From: Burkholderiales bacterium
GTDB taxonomy: Bacteria > Pseudomonadota > Gammaproteobacteria > Burkholderiales > Casimicrobiaceae
Length of the DNA: 64,000 nucleotides
Direction: 5' to 3'
NCBI GenBank assembly: GCA_020851235.1
Contig: JADZDD010000011.1
Span: forward strand, 1 to 64,000
The notes below the pieces were generated by a model. It was not told the DNA's origin. It made no database searches and saw nothing but the letters and a program-made list of their open reading frames with translations. Both the position numbers and the translations under genes were made by a program. Shown here one piece after another: positions 53,717 to 63,842 of the stretch (the first letter of the stretch is position 1; each line of letters starts with the position of its first letter).

Positions 53717-54526
53717 ATGAACCTTGCCACCGATCCTGCACTGGCGGTCGCGATTCGCGCCGTGCGCGCCGCAGGGAGCATCCTCACCGATGCCGCGCGC
53801 GACCTCGTGCGCCTGCCGACGTTCTCACGCGAACACGCCCAGATCGCCGCCGGCGCCGACATGGAGGTTGCCGACACGCTCGTGGCGACGATCCGCGGTG
53901 CCTTTCCCGATCACGCGATCCTCGGCGAGGAATCCGGGCAGATCGCCGGCGCCCGTGAGGGTGGCGGCTATCGCTGGCTCATCGATCCCATCGACGGCAG
54001 CGCCAACTTCGCGCACGGCTATCCGGCGTACGCCGTATCGATCGCGCTGGTGCACGGCAGCGACATCACGCACGCCGTGATCCTCGACCCGGTGCGCGAC
54101 GAGCTCTACACCGCGGTCAAGGGCAAGGGTGCCGCCTGCAACGACGTCGCCTTGCACGTGTCGACGTGCCTCGACCTCGGGAGCGCGCTCGTCGCCACGG
54201 TGCCGCCGGCGCGGGACGCGCCGCACGCGGCCTCGTACCTGCCCACGCTCACCGCCTTGCTGCAGGGGTGCGCGGGCGTGCGCCTCGCGGGCAGTTGCGC
54301 GCTGTCGCTCGCGCAGCTTGCCGCGGGTCGCCTCGACGGATTCTGGATGACAGGACTGCAACCCTGGGACATCGCCGCCGGGGCGCTCGTCGTGCGCGAG
54401 GCCGGAGGCCGCCTCGGCGACTTTGCCGGCGCCACGCGCTTCCTGCGTACCGGCGAGGTCATCGCCGCGACGCCCGGGATCTTCAATCCGCTGCGCGAGG
54501 CCCTCGCCGCGACGCGAAGCCGGTAG
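53717..54526 (+). CDS. Inositol monophosphatase family protein
   Basis: 269 aa. The metal-site motifs are GEESG and [17 protein letters not shown], with [17 protein letters not shown] near the C-terminus. The usual DPIDGT reads DPIDGS, common in the family. It is a SuhB-like phosphatase; possible substrates are inositol phosphate, histidinol phosphate or a nucleotide. The ATG at 53717 is used. The 224 bp between this gene and coxS must hold both divergent promoters, but I saw no convincing operator in it. Confidence 0.88.
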   Translation: MNLATDPALAVAIRAVRAAGSILTDAARDLVRLPTFSREHAQIAAGADMEVADTLVATIRGAFPDHAILGEESGQIAGAREGGGYRWLIDPIDGSANFAHGYPAYAVSIALVHGSDITHAVILDPVRDELYTAVKGKGAACNDVALHVSTCLDLGSALVATVPPARDAPHAASYLPTLTALLQGCAGVRLAGSCALSLAQLAAGRLDGFWMTGLQPWDIAAGALVVREAGGRLGDFAGATRFLRTGEVIAATPGIFNPLREALAATRSR

Positions 54527-54529
54527 CGA

Positions 54530-55501
54530 TCAGTCCTGCCACGGCAGCCGATCGAGATCGACGTTGCCGCCGGTCACGATCACGCCGACGCGCCTGCCCG
54601 CGACCGCGAGCGTCCCCTCGAGCATCGCCGCGAACACCACCGCGGACGACGGCTCGATCACGATCTTCGCCTTCTCCCACACGAGCCGCATCGCGGCGAC
54701 GATGGCGGCCTCGCTGCACAGGCCGATGGCAGCGACGTGCGTTCGCATCGCGTGCAGCGTCCGTGGCGAGATCGACGAGCGCAGGCCGTCGGCGATCGTC
54801 GTCGTGCCAGCGAGCGGCTCGACGCACCCGCTCGCCAGGCTGCGTGCGGCATCGTCGGCCCACGCGGGCTCCGCTCCGAGAACGATGATGTCCGGCTTCA
54901 CGCCGTGCGCGGCGATCGCGGTCCCGGAGAGGAGCCCTCCACCGCCGACCGGTGCCACGATGACGTCGAGATCGGGGCGCGCCTCGAGGAGTTCGAGGGC
55001 GGCCGTGCCCTGCCCTGCGATCACCGCGGGATCGTCGTACGGATGCACGAGCGTTGCACCGGTCGCGGTGAGGACCGCGGCGCAGGCCTGCTCACGGGCG
55101 GTGACCGTCGGCGCACAGAAGTGGACCTGGCCGCCGAAGCCCTCGACGTTGGCAACCTTGATGCGCGCCGCATTCTCCGGCATCACGACGTGCGCGACGA
55201 TGCCGCGCTGCTGCGCGGCGTAGGCGAGCGCCGCGCCGTGGTTGCCCGACGAATGCGTCGCGACGCCACGCCGCGCGGCGGCAGCGTCGAGGCTTTGCAC
55301 GGCATTGCACGCGCCGCGCGCCTTGAAGGCACCGACGCGCTGCAAGTTCTCGCACTTGACGTGAACCTCGGCGCCCAGGATCGCATCGAGCGCCGGCGTG
55401 TTCAGCACGGGCGTGCACGCCACGAGCGAATGGATGCGCGCGTGCGCGGCACGGATCGCGGCGAGGTCTGGCAGATCGGGAGGTGGTGCAGGTGGACGCA
55501 T
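54530..55501 (-). CDS. Threonine dehydratase / serine racemase-family PLP enzyme
   Basis: 323 aa fold-type II PLP enzyme without a C-terminal ACT domain. The PLP lysine is in VGAFKARGACNAV. The substrate loop is THSSGNHGAALAYAA, the phosphate-binding glycines are VAPVGGGGLLSG, and the cofactor-ring Ser/Thr is in VIVTGGNVD. Its length fits catabolic serine/threonine dehydratases and serine racemases; sequence alone does not separate these. It converges on the phosphatase gene, with 3 bp between stops. Confidence 0.86.
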   Translation of the reverse strand: MRPPAPPPDLPDLAAIRAAHARIHSLVACTPVLNTPALDAILGAEVHVKCENLQRVGAFKARGACNAVQSLDAAAARRGVATHSSGNHGAALAYAAQQRGIVAHVVMPENAARIKVANVEGFGGQVHFCAPTVTAREQACAAVLTATGATLVHPYDDPAVIAGQGTAALELLEARPDLDVIVAPVGGGGLLSGTAIAAHGVKPDIIVLGAEPAWADDAARSLASGCVEPLAGTTTIADGLRSSISPRTLHAMRTHVAAIGLCSEAAIVAAMRLVWEKAKIVIEPSSAVVFAAMLEGTLAVAGRRVGVIVTGGNVDLDRLPWQD

Positions 55502-55531
55502 CGTGATCGGGTTCGACGACAGGGTGCGAAT

Positions 55532-56098
55532 TCAAAGCGGCAGGGCAGCCTGCGCCACCGGGGCGAACGAGCGCCGGTGGATCGCGCAGGGCCCATGCCG
55601 CGCGAGGGCCGCAAGATGCGCCGCGGTCCCGTAGCCCTTGTTGCGGGCGAAGCCGTACTCGGGGTAGCGCGCGTCGAGCGCGACGAGGTGCGCGTCGCGC
55701 GCCGTCTTGGCGAGGATCGACGCTGCCGAGATCGCGGCGACGTCGCGGTCGCCCTTCACGATCGCCCGCACCGGGCACGGCAGCGCGGGACAGCGATCGC
55801 CGTCGACGAGCGCCTGCGTCGGCGCCACGGACAGCGCCGCGACCGCGCGCTGCATCGCGAGCAGCGTTGCGCGCAGGATGTCGAGCGCATCGATCTCCTC
55901 GACCTCGGCGCGCGCCACGGCCCAGGCAAGCGCGCGCTCGCGGATCAGCCCCGCCAACGCGTCGCGCCGGCGCGCCGAGAGCGCCTTCGAGTCGCGCAAC
56001 CCCGCGATGTCACGCGCGGGATCGAGGATCACCGCGGCGGCGTAGACCGGCCCGGCGAGCGGTCCGCGGCCGGCCTCGTCGATGCCCGCGATCAGCAT
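55532..56098 (-). CDS. rnhB: Ribonuclease HII
   Basis: 188 aa. The catalytic acids are in [10 protein letters not shown] (Asp7, Glu8) and in the LVDGDRC and later segments. [10 protein letters not shown] and [15 protein letters not shown] are RNase HII signatures. It removes RNA from RNA-DNA hybrids, including single ribonucleotides. The ATG at 56098 overlaps the lpxB end by 7 bp, the standard gammaproteobacterial/betaproteobacterial arrangement. Last gene of the block. Confidence 0.95.
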   Translation of the reverse strand: MLIAGIDEAGRGPLAGPVYAAAVILDPARDIAGLRDSKALSARRRDALAGLIRERALAWAVARAEVEEIDALDILRATLLAMQRAVAALSVAPTQALVDGDRCPALPCPVRAIVKGDRDVAAISAASILAKTARDAHLVALDARYPEYGFARNKGYGTAAHLAALARHGPCAIHRRSFAPVAQAALPL

Positions 56099-57273
56099 GC
56101 GGCGCCCGCCTGCGCGAGCTCGTCGACCACCGCCGCGGCGGCGAGCGCTCCCGTCGCAACCCCCAACTCCTGCGCGAAGCCGGCAAACAGCGCCTCCAGA
56201 CGACGACGGGTCACGGTATCGTCGAAGAGGTTCAGCGCCGCCTGCGCGAGATTGTCCGCGGTGGCGTCTTCCTGGAGGAATTCCGGGACCACGAAGCGGC
56301 CCGCGAGGACGTTGGGCAGGCCCACGTACGGCAGCAGGAACTTGCGGCGGACGAGATACGCGGTCAGCCGCGACACGCGATAGTAGATCGCGTGCGGGCA
56401 ACGTGCGAGCGCGGCCTCGAGTGTCGCGGTTCCCGATGCGACGAGCGCGACATCGGCCGCGCGCAGCGCCGCCGCGGCGTGACCATAGAGCAAGGTGAGC
56501 GGCAAGTGCATCTGCTCGCGCCGATGCACCTCGGCCGTGAAGGCATCGCGCGTCGCACGGGTGACGAGCGGGACGAGGAAGCGCGCATCGGGGCGCGCCT
56601 CGAGGATGCGCGACGCGGCGTCGATGAGCAGGCCCGCATGCATCTCGACCTCGGACATGCGACTGCCCGGCAGGAGGGCGAAGATCGGCGCAGCACCGGG
56701 CAGGCGCAACTGCTCGCGCGTGTCGCGCCGGGTCCCGTGCGCGGCGGCGCGCTGCGCGAGCGGATGCCCCACGTACGTGACCGGGATGCCCGCGGCCTCG
56801 TACAACGCGGGCTCGAACGGAAACAAGGCGAGCACGCGATGCACGCTCTCCCCGATCGTGGCAAGCCGCTCGCGCCGCCAGGCCCACACCGACGGACTCA
56901 CGAAATGCACGGTGCGCACGCCGGCGCGCTTGAGCCTGCGCTCGAGGCCGAGGTTGAAGTCCGGCGCGTCGACGCCGATGAAGAGCGCCACCCGCGCCGC
57001 GAGCAGTCGCTGCGCGAGCTCGCGGCGGATGTGCAGCAAGGCGGGCAGGTGGCGCACGACCTCGGCGAAGCCGCGCACCGCGAGCCTGTCCACCGGGTAC
57101 CACGCGGCGCACCCGGCTGCCTCCATGCGGGGGCCGGCGATGCCGACGAAGCGAACCTGCGGGCAGCGCGCACGCACGCTTTCGATGAGCGTGGCTGCCA
57201 GTGCGTCGCCCGACGTCTCGCCGGCGACGATGCCGACGGTGACCGGGCGCGCGATGGTCGCCGCATCGCGCAT
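56092..57273 (-). CDS. lpxB: Lipid-A-disaccharide synthase
   Basis: 393 aa GT-B glycosyltransferase that joins UDP-2,3-diacylglucosamine to lipid X. The opening [18 protein letters not shown] is the family signature. [39 protein letters not shown] and [10 protein letters not shown] follow in the expected order. [14 protein letters not shown] is the nucleotide-binding segment. ATG 57273 is chosen over an upstream frame that overlaps lpxA. It sits between lpxA and rnhB. Confidence 0.96.
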   Translation of the reverse strand: MRDAATIARPVTVGIVAGETSGDALAATLIESVRARCPQVRFVGIAGPRMEAAGCAAWYPVDRLAVRGFAEVVRHLPALLHIRRELAQRLLAARVALFIGVDAPDFNLGLERRLKRAGVRTVHFVSPSVWAWRRERLATIGESVHRVLALFPFEPALYEAAGIPVTYVGHPLAQRAAAHGTRRDTREQLRLPGAAPIFALLPGSRMSEVEMHAGLLIDAASRILEARPDARFLVPLVTRATRDAFTAEVHRREQMHLPLTLLYGHAAAALRAADVALVASGTATLEAALARCPHAIYYRVSRLTAYLVRRKFLLPYVGLPNVLAGRFVVPEFLQEDATADNLAQAALNLFDDTVTRRRLEALFAGFAQELGVATGALAAAAVVDELAQAGAAC

Positions 57274-57280
57274 GACAGGG

Positions 57281-58057
57281 TCAGCGCACGATGCCGCGCG
57301 GCACGGTTTCGAGGAACGCGACCAGCGGTGCGAGCACCGGTGCGTCGCGCGCGGCCGCCGCAAGGTGCGTGCGCGCGTCGTCGAGCGACCGGTTCTCGCG
57401 ATACAGCGCCTTGTACGCACGCCGTGCCGCGACGATCTCGTCTGCGGCAAAGCCGCGACGGCGCAGGCCCTCGCTGTTGATCCCGTGCGGACGCGCCGGG
57501 TAGCCTTGCACGGTCACATACGGCGGGACGTCCTGGAGCACGACTGCGAATGCCGCGACCATCGCGTGCGCGCCCACGTGACAGAACTGATGGACTCCGG
57601 CAAACGCGCCGAGCACCGCCCAATCGTCGACCTTGACGTGCCCCGCGATCTGCGCGTTGTTGGAGAACGTGACCTGGTTGCCGACGACGCAGTCGTGCGC
57701 CACGTGCGTGTAGGCGAGGAAGAGGTTGCCGTCGCCGATCGTCGTGTCGCCGCGATCCTGCACGGTACCGGCGTGCACCGTGGCGTACTCGCGAAAGGTG
57801 TTGTCGCTGCCGATCGTCGTCGTCGTCGGCTCACCCCCGTACTTGCGGTCCTGCGCGATCTCGCCGATCGAGGCGAACTGGAAGATGCGGTTGCGCTCAC
57901 CCAGTCGCGTGCGCGCGCCGATCACCACGTGCGGTCCGATCACGCAGCCCGCGCCCAGCGTGACGTGCGGACCGACGATCGAGTACGCGCCGACCTCGAC
58001 GTCGGCGGCGAGATCGGCGCTGGCGTCGACGATCGCAGTGTGGTGGACGCGCGTCAC
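57281..58057 (-). CDS. lpxA: UDP-N-acetylglucosamine acyltransferase
   Basis: 258 aa. Left-handed beta-helix with hexapeptide repeats over the first ~185 residues, then a C-terminal helical part (GLRRRGFAADEIVAARRAYKALYRENRSL is its usual form). The catalytic His is in YTHVAHDCVVGN. It adds the first 3-hydroxyacyl chain in lipid A synthesis. Its start overlaps the fabZ stop by 4 bp. Confidence 0.96.
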   Translation of the reverse strand: MTRVHHTAIVDASADLAADVEVGAYSIVGPHVTLGAGCVIGPHVVIGARTRLGERNRIFQFASIGEIAQDRKYGGEPTTTTIGSDNTFREYATVHAGTVQDRGDTTIGDGNLFLAYTHVAHDCVVGNQVTFSNNAQIAGHVKVDDWAVLGAFAGVHQFCHVGAHAMVAAFAVVLQDVPPYVTVQGYPARPHGINSEGLRRRGFAADEIVAARRAYKALYRENRSLDDARTHLAAAARDAPVLAPLVAFLETVPRGIVR

Positions 58058-58503
58058 GGTGCGGCGGCTCGCGGCGCTGCGCCGACGGCGGCTTCGGGCG
58101 CGAGAATCATCTCCGCCTCCGCCGCGGTCACGCCGTCGACGCTCGCGCGCAGCACGAACTTGCCGTCGCCCGCCATGCGCGCCTCGAGGACGAGAAGGTC
58201 ACCCGGAATCACCTGTCGCTTGAAGCGGGCGCGACCGATGCTGCGAACCGTTTGCGGTGCCGGCTCGCCGGATTCGAGCGCGAGCCAGGTGGCGAGTTGC
58301 ACGAGCGCTTCCATGATGAGTACGCCAGGCATCACCGGATGACCGGGAAAGTGGCCCTGGAAGTACGGCTCGTTCACCGTGACGCACTTCACGCCGCGCG
58401 CTTCCACTCCTGGCGTGCAGGCGTCGATGCGATCGACGAGCAGCACGGGATAACGCCGCGGCAGCGTGCGCAGCGTCGCCTCGAGTTCGGCAAGCGTCAG
58501 CAC
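58054..58503 (-). CDS. fabZ: 3-hydroxyacyl-[acyl-carrier-protein] dehydratase
   Basis: 149 aa hot-dog-fold enzyme. The catalytic His and Glu are in [29 protein letters not shown] and [11 protein letters not shown] are typical of FabZ. The GTG start at 58503 overlaps the lpxD end by 7 bp. The C-terminal ~15 residues are Ala/Pro-rich and longer than usual. Confidence 0.95.
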   Translation of the reverse strand: MLTLAELEATLRTLPRRYPVLLVDRIDACTPGVEARGVKCVTVNEPYFQGHFPGHPVMPGVLIMEALVQLATWLALESGEPAPQTVRSIGRARFKRQVIPGDLLVLEARMAGDGKFVLRASVDGVTAAEAEMILAPEAAVGAAPRAAAP

Positions 58504-59579
58504 GAATCGTCGCCGGGTTCGGGCCCGGTCGCCGCCTCGCGTCCTTCGAGCGCCGCCACGCGGGCCGCGAGGCGTGGCAGGCGGCGGATCTCGACGACGA
58601 CGTGGCGCCAGTCGCGCATCGGCAGGATGGGTGCGGCCGAAGCGTAGACCCCGGCGTTGCGGATCGAGCCGCTCACGCCGCTGCCACCGGCCAGGACGGT
58701 GTGGTCGGCGATCGACAGGTGCCCCGCGATCATCGTCGCGCCACCGATGCGCACGTTGCGGCCGATGACGACGCTGCCGGCAATCCCGGTGCAGCCGGCG
58801 ATCGCGGTATGCGCGCCGATGCGACAGTTGTGGCCGATCTGGATCTGGTTGTCGAGCTTGACGTCGTCTTCGAGGACGGTATCGTCGATCGCGCCACGGT
58901 CGATCGTCGTGTTGGCGCCGATCTCGCAGTCGGCACCGATGACGACCCTCCCGACCTGCGGCACCTTGAGCCAGCGGCCGTCGGTCTCCGCCATCCCAAA
59001 GCCGTCGGCGCCGATCACCGCGCCGGCGTGCACGAGCGTGCGGTCGCCGAGATGGCACGCGTGATAGATCGTCACCCGCGGCCCGAGCCGTACGTCCGCA
59101 CCGATCGAAGCATCGTCGCCGAGGAAGGCGTGCGCGCCGACGTCGCTGCGTGGACCCACCCGGGCCCGGGCGCCGATCACCGCGAAGGCGCCGACGTGCG
59201 CGGTGGAGTCGACGACGGCCGTGGGATCGACGCGCGCGGTGGCGTCGATCCCGGGCACCACCGGCGGCGCCGGATGCAGCAGCGACGCGCAGCGCGCGAA
59301 CGCCACGTGCGGATCGGGATGCACGAGCCGCGCCCGTGGCGTGGCGTCGACGTCGGCCGCGGTGACGATCACCGCCGCCGCAGCGGTCGTGGCCGCGGCG
59401 CCGCGCAAGCGTGCCTGCCCGAGGAACGCGACCGCATCGCCGGCGGCATGCTCGAGCGAGCCCACGCGGCGCACGACGATCGCACCGTCACCGACGAGTT
59501 CGGCGCCCAGCTGCGCGGCGAGATCGCGCAGCGCGATGCCGTTACGAAGCGGCGCCGGCGAGGAGGACGGTGCGCTCAA
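58497..59579 (-). CDS. lpxD: UDP-3-O-(3-hydroxymyristoyl)glucosamine N-acyltransferase
   Basis: 360 aa. An N-terminal uridine-binding domain (residues about 12-105) is followed by a hexapeptide-repeat beta-helix. The catalytic His is in [32 protein letters not shown] is the family signature. It adds the second acyl chain in lipid A synthesis. It starts 29 bp after skp and overlaps fabZ. Confidence 0.95.
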   Translation of the reverse strand: MSAPSSSPAPLRNGIALRDLAAQLGAELVGDGAIVVRRVGSLEHAAGDAVAFLGQARLRGAAATTAAAAVIVTAADVDATPRARLVHPDPHVAFARCASLLHPAPPVVPGIDATARVDPTAVVDSTAHVGAFAVIGARARVGPRSDVGAHAFLGDDASIGADVRLGPRVTIYHACHLGDRTLVHAGAVIGADGFGMAETDGRWLKVPQVGRVVIGADCEIGANTTIDRGAIDDTVLEDDVKLDNQIQIGHNCRIGAHTAIAGCTGIAGSVVIGRNVRIGGATMIAGHLSIADHTVLAGGSGVSGSIRNAGVYASAAPILPMRDWRHVVVEIRRLPRLAARVAALEGREAATGPEPGDDSC

Positions 59580-59608
59580 GACGTGACCCGTGGTCGCCGA
59601 CGCGACGA

Positions 59609-60109
59609 CTACTTGTCGGCGAGCGCCTTGATCACCTTGTCGGTGATGTCGATGCGCTGGCTCGCGTACACGACCGGGTCCTGGATGATGAGGTCGTACT
59701 TCTCCGCCTCGGCGATCTGCTGGATCACCTTGTTCGCCCGCTCCTGCACCCCGGCAAGCTCCTCGTTGCGGCGGATGTTGAGATCCTCGCGATTCTCGCG
59801 CTGCATGCGCTGGAAATCGCGCGTGAGGTTGGCGAGATCGCGCTCCTTGTTGCGCCGTTCGGACTCGCCCATCGTGGGGCCGTCGCGATCGAGGAGCGCC
59901 TGGAGATCCCGAACTTGCCGCGCGAGCTTCTGCTGCTCCGCGTCACGCGTCGAGAACTCCTTCTCGAGCCGCTGCTGCGCGCGCTTGGCCGGCGCCGCCT
60001 CGCGGAAGAGCCGTTCGGTATTGACGAAGCCGATCTTGTAGTCGGCGGCACTCGCCGTGCCCACCGCGAGGAGGAGCACCGCACCGATGGCGACCGCGAT
60101 GTGCTTCAA
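59609..60109 (-). CDS. skp: Skp/OmpH periplasmic chaperone
   Basis: 166 aa from TTG 60109. The signal peptide ([21 protein letters not shown]) ends before [14 protein letters not shown], the standard mature start. A long charged coiled coil (about residues 40-130) forms the tentacles that hold outer-membrane proteins in transit. An ATG at 60133 is possible, but GGAGA lies 6 bases before the TTG, and that start gives a normal signal peptide. It lies between bamA and lpxD. Confidence 0.92.
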   Translation of the reverse strand: MKHIAVAIGAVLLLAVGTASAADYKIGFVNTERLFREAAPAKRAQQRLEKEFSTRDAEQQKLARQVRDLQALLDRDGPTMGESERRNKERDLANLTRDFQRMQRENREDLNIRRNEELAGVQERANKVIQQIAEAEKYDLIIQDPVVYASQRIDITDKVIKALADK

Positions 60110-60136
60110 GTCGATTCTCCGTGCGCAGGGCATCGA

Positions 60137-62449
60137 TCAGAAGACCGTCCCGACCTGGAACTGGAACTTCTGGATCTTGTCCTGCGGAATGTCGTTGAGT
60201 GGGATCGCGTAGCTGAACTTGAGCGGACCGATCGGCGAATTCCACGCGAGGCCCAAGCCTGCCGAGAAGCGGAAGCTCTCGAACTCGGGCTGCAGCCCGT
60301 CGACGTAGATCTGGCCGGCGTCGGCAAACGCCGAGATGCGCACCGACCGATCACCCTTGAGCACCGGATAGAAGAGCTCGACGTTGCCGACGATCTTCCG
60401 CTTGCCGCCGAGCGCATTGTTGTAGATGTCGCGCGGACCGAGCGATCCGCCCTCGTAGCCGCGCACCGATCCCGTGCCACCCGCGTAGAACGCCTTGAAG
60501 AACGGCAGCGGCTTGCCGCGGTAACCGTCGCCGTACCCCACATCCCCGCGCAGCATCAGCACGAAATCACCGTATACCGGCCAGAACGCCTGGTTCACGT
60601 ATTGGAGCTTGTAGTACGACAGGTCGCCGATCGGCAGTCCCACCTCGACCAGCGCCGACTGCAGACGGCCGAACGTAGGATAGAGGATGTCGTTGCGCGT
60701 GTCACGCGACCAGCCGCCGGACAGGATGTAGCTGTTGGTGGCATAGCCGAAGTCCTGCACGAACTGGTAGTAGATCGGCGGGCTGTTGTCGAACAGGTTG
60801 AGTTTCGTGTGCTCGAAGCGGAAGCCCAGGTTCACGGTGTCGATCTCGGACACCGGAACCCCGAAGCCGATCGCCGCGCCCTGCGTCGACGACGAATACT
60901 GGGCGATGGCAAGCCCGGTGGGGTCGGTGTTCTTGTCGTAGAGCTCGATGGTGCGCGACACCCCGTCCACCGTCCAGTACGGTTCGGTGAAGGTCAGCGC
61001 GATCGTGCGGTTGACGCGGCTCGTGTTGAGCGACAACGACAGGGCGTTGCCGGAGCCGAAAATGTTCTGCTGGGCGACCGACGCGCTGAAGACGACACCG
61101 TCGGCATTCGAATAACCCACCCCGGCCATCAGGTTGCCGGTGTTCTTCTCGGTGACCGAGACGTCGACGTCGACCTGATCGGTGGTCCCCGGGACCGGCG
61201 GCGTCTCGACGTTCACGCTGCCCTCCTCGAAGTAACCCAGCCGCCGCACGCGAACCTTCGATCGTTCGATGCGCGTGCCGTCGTACCACGCGCTCTCGAG
61301 CTGCCGCATCTCGCGCCGAATCACCTCGTCGCGCGTCTTGGGATTGCCGCTGATGTTGATCTTGCGCACGTACACGCGGCGTCCGGGATCGACGTACAGC
61401 GTGAAGCCGACGGTATTGTTCACGCGGTCGATGTCGGGAACCGCGTTGACGTTGGCGAACGCGTAGCCATCCTGCCCCATCCGCTCGCTGATCGCCTTCA
61501 CCGACTGCTGCATCCGGGCACGCGAGAACGTGTCGCCGGGCTTGACCGCGAGCAGCGCGCGCAGCTCCGGCTCGGCGACCGGCAGCTCGCCGGCGATGTT
61601 GATGGCCGAGATCGTGAAGCGGTTGCCCTCCGAAACGTTGATCGTGAGGTAGACATCCTCCTTGTCCGGCGAGATCGACACCTGGGTCGACTCGATGTTG
61701 AACTCGAGGAAGCCCTGATTCTGGTAGAAGCTGCGCAGCGCCTCGAGGTCGGCGGAGAGCTTCTGCTTGCTGTACTGGTCGTTCTTCGTGTACCACGACA
61801 GCCAGTTCGGCGTGGACAGCTGCATCTCGCGCTTCAACTGCGCCTCGGTGAAGGCGTGGTTGCCGACGATGTTGATGCGGGCGATGCTCGCGGTCTCGCC
61901 CTCGACGATCGTGAAATTGAGCGCGACCCGGTTGCGTTCCTGCGGCGTGACGGTGGTCTGCACGCTCGCTGCATACTTGCCGCGCGTGATGTACTGGCGC
62001 TTCAACTCCTGCTCGGCGCGGTCGAGCGCCGAGCGGTCGAAGATGCGTCCCTCGGTGATGCCGATCTCCTTCAGCGCCTTCTTGACCGTCTCGGTGTCGA
62101 ATTCCTTGTTGCCGACGAAGGTGAGCGAGCTGATCGTGGGCCGCTCCTGCACGCTGATCACGAGGATGTCGCCCTGCGCCTCGATGCGCACGTCACGGAA
62201 GAAGCCGGTCGCGTACAGCGCCTTCACCGCCTGCGCGACCTTCTCGTCGTCGACTCGCTCCCCGACCTTGATCGGCAGATACGAGAAGATCGTGCCGGCC
62301 TCGGTGCGCTGCACGCCTTCGACGCGAATGTCGCGCACGGTGAACGGATCGAAGGCGTACGCCGGCGTGCCCACCGCCACGGCGAGGAGCGCGGCAATGA
62401 GCGAAGGCAGCGAGCGGCGGCGCAGAGGCGCGCTGGAGCGTACGGGCAT
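60137..62449 (-). CDS. bamA: BamA outer-membrane protein assembly factor
   Basis: 770 aa. The signal peptide ends GTPAYAFDPF. Five POTRA repeats occupy about residues 25-420 (FTVRDIRVEGVQRTEAGTIF is the first, in usual form). A 16-stranded barrel follows, with the VRGYEGGSLGPRD loop carrying the conserved VRGY/F motif near residue 630. The last strand ends KFQFQVGTVF, with the C-terminal Phe typical of OMPs. It inserts beta-barrel proteins. ATG 62449 is the natural signal-peptide start. Confidence 0.97.
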   Translation of the reverse strand: MPVRSSAPLRRRSLPSLIAALLAVAVGTPAYAFDPFTVRDIRVEGVQRTEAGTIFSYLPIKVGERVDDEKVAQAVKALYATGFFRDVRIEAQGDILVISVQERPTISSLTFVGNKEFDTETVKKALKEIGITEGRIFDRSALDRAEQELKRQYITRGKYAASVQTTVTPQERNRVALNFTIVEGETASIARINIVGNHAFTEAQLKREMQLSTPNWLSWYTKNDQYSKQKLSADLEALRSFYQNQGFLEFNIESTQVSISPDKEDVYLTINVSEGNRFTISAINIAGELPVAEPELRALLAVKPGDTFSRARMQQSVKAISERMGQDGYAFANVNAVPDIDRVNNTVGFTLYVDPGRRVYVRKINISGNPKTRDEVIRREMRQLESAWYDGTRIERSKVRVRRLGYFEEGSVNVETPPVPGTTDQVDVDVSVTEKNTGNLMAGVGYSNADGVVFSASVAQQNIFGSGNALSLSLNTSRVNRTIALTFTEPYWTVDGVSRTIELYDKNTDPTGLAIAQYSSSTQGAAIGFGVPVSEIDTVNLGFRFEHTKLNLFDNSPPIYYQFVQDFGYATNSYILSGGWSRDTRNDILYPTFGRLQSALVEVGLPIGDLSYYKLQYVNQAFWPVYGDFVLMLRGDVGYGDGYRGKPLPFFKAFYAGGTGSVRGYEGGSLGPRDIYNNALGGKRKIVGNVELFYPVLKGDRSVRISAFADAGQIYVDGLQPEFESFRFSAGLGLAWNSPIGPLKFSYAIPLNDIPQDKIQKFQFQVGTVF

Positions 62450-62477
62450 GGCGTGAAGGCGAGGCGGCGCGGGGCCG

Positions 62478-63842
62478 TCAGAACAGGCGGGACACGTCAT
62501 TGAAAAGAGCCAAGGCCATCAGCACGGCAAGCATCGCCATGCCGATGCGCTGGCCGACCTCGAAGGCGCGGTCGGAGACGGGGCTGCCCTTGAAAATCTC
62601 CACCAAATAATACAGCAAATGCCCGCCATCGAGTAACGGCACCGGCAACAGGTTGAGCACGCCGAGGCTGATGCTGATGAGCGCGAGATAGCCGACGAAG
62701 ACGGAAAGTCCCGCCTGCGCCGATTGCCCGGCGAAATCGGCCATCGTCAGCGGACCGCTGATGTTCTTGAGCGACGCCTGTCCGATGAAGATGCGGCCGA
62801 GCATCTTGAGCGTGAACACCGACAGTTCGTACGTCCGGCGCGCGCCCTGCACGAGCGATTCGACGGGCCCGTAGCGCACGGTCAATGCGAGGCCGGCCGC
62901 GACCGCCGGATCGACGGCGAGCTTGATCCCCGCCATGCCCACCTGCCGGCCGTTGTCGTCGGTGGCCTCCGGCGTGATCGTCACGTCCGTCGTGGCGCCG
63001 CCGCGCTCGATGCGAAAGACGGTGGGCACGCCGGGGCGCGCATGCGTGATCGTTGCGACGTCGCCCGGCGAGCGCACCGGCGCGCCATCGATGGCGAGGA
63101 TGCGGTCGCCGGCGACGAGTCCGGCGCGTGCCGCCGGCCGGTGGGCGATGACCTCGGCCACGAGCGGCGGTCCAAGGTCGGTGCGCAGGCCCAATGCCGC
63201 CGGCGCGTTGCCCTCCCAGTCGGCCGTGGTGAGTCGCGAGACGTCGAGGCGGCGGGCCACTGGAGGGTCGCCGGCGTGCGGGCCCGCGCGCTCGACCGCA
63301 AGCGTCACCGCATCGCGACCTTGCGCCTTGACGAGCCGCCAGCGCAGATCCTGCCAGCTGCGCACCGGCTCGCCATCGACGGCGACGACGAGATCGCCCG
63401 CCTCGATCCCGGCGGCGGCGGCGGCGGTGCCGGGTGTGGGTGCGGCAAGGATCGCGCGCTGTCCGGACACGCCGGCCATGTACGTGCCGGCGAAGAGCAG
63501 GACCGCGAGGAGCAGGTTGGCGATGGGTCCGGCGGCGACGATCGCGATGCGCCGCCCCACGCTTTGCCGGTTGAAGGCGCGCGCGAGATCGCGCGGCGCC
63601 ACGTCGCCCTCGCGCTCGTCGAGCATCTTCACGTACCCGCCGAGCGGTATCGCCGACAGCGCCCACTCGGTGTCGTCGCGGCCGAAGCGGCGAACCGCGA
63701 TGACGCGACCGAAGCCGACCGAGAAGCGCAACACCTTCACGCCGACGAGCCGTGCCACGAGATAGTGCCCCAGCTCGTGGAAGACGACGAGCACGCCGAG
63801 CGTGACGAGGAAGGCGAGCGCCTTGTACGCGATCTCGATCAT
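62478..63842 (-). CDS. rseP: RseP site-2 zinc metalloprotease
   Basis: 454 aa. The zinc motif HELGH is at residues 22-26 in the first helix, and a second motif with LLDGGHLLYYL is near the C-terminus. Two PDZ domains lie between (residues about 115-290). It cleaves anti-sigma-E RseA and leftover signal peptides in the membrane. Its ATG overlaps the dxr stop (ATGA). Confidence 0.96.
   Translation of the reverse strand: MIEIAYKALAFLVTLGVLVVFHELGHYLVARLVGVKVLRFSVGFGRVIAVRRFGRDDTEWALSAIPLGGYVKMLDEREGDVAPRDLARAFNRQSVGRRIAIVAAGPIANLLLAVLLFAGTYMAGVSGQRAILAAPTPGTAAAAAGIEAGDLVVAVDGEPVRSWQDLRWRLVKAQGRDAVTLAVERAGPHAGDPPVARRLDVSRLTTADWEGNAPAALGLRTDLGPPLVAEVIAHRPAARAGLVAGDRILAIDGAPVRSPGDVATITHARPGVPTVFRIERGGATTDVTITPEATDDNGRQVGMAGIKLAVDPAVAAGLALTVRYGPVESLVQGARRTYELSVFTLKMLGRIFIGQASLKNISGPLTMADFAGQSAQAGLSVFVGYLALISISLGVLNLLPVPLLDGGHLLYYLVEIFKGSPVSDRAFEVGQRIGMAMLAVLMALALFNDVSRLF

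Noticed and set aside
55500-55531. GGTTCGA-like sequence as part of a tRNA
   Set aside because: No acceptor, D or anticodon stems can be built around it.
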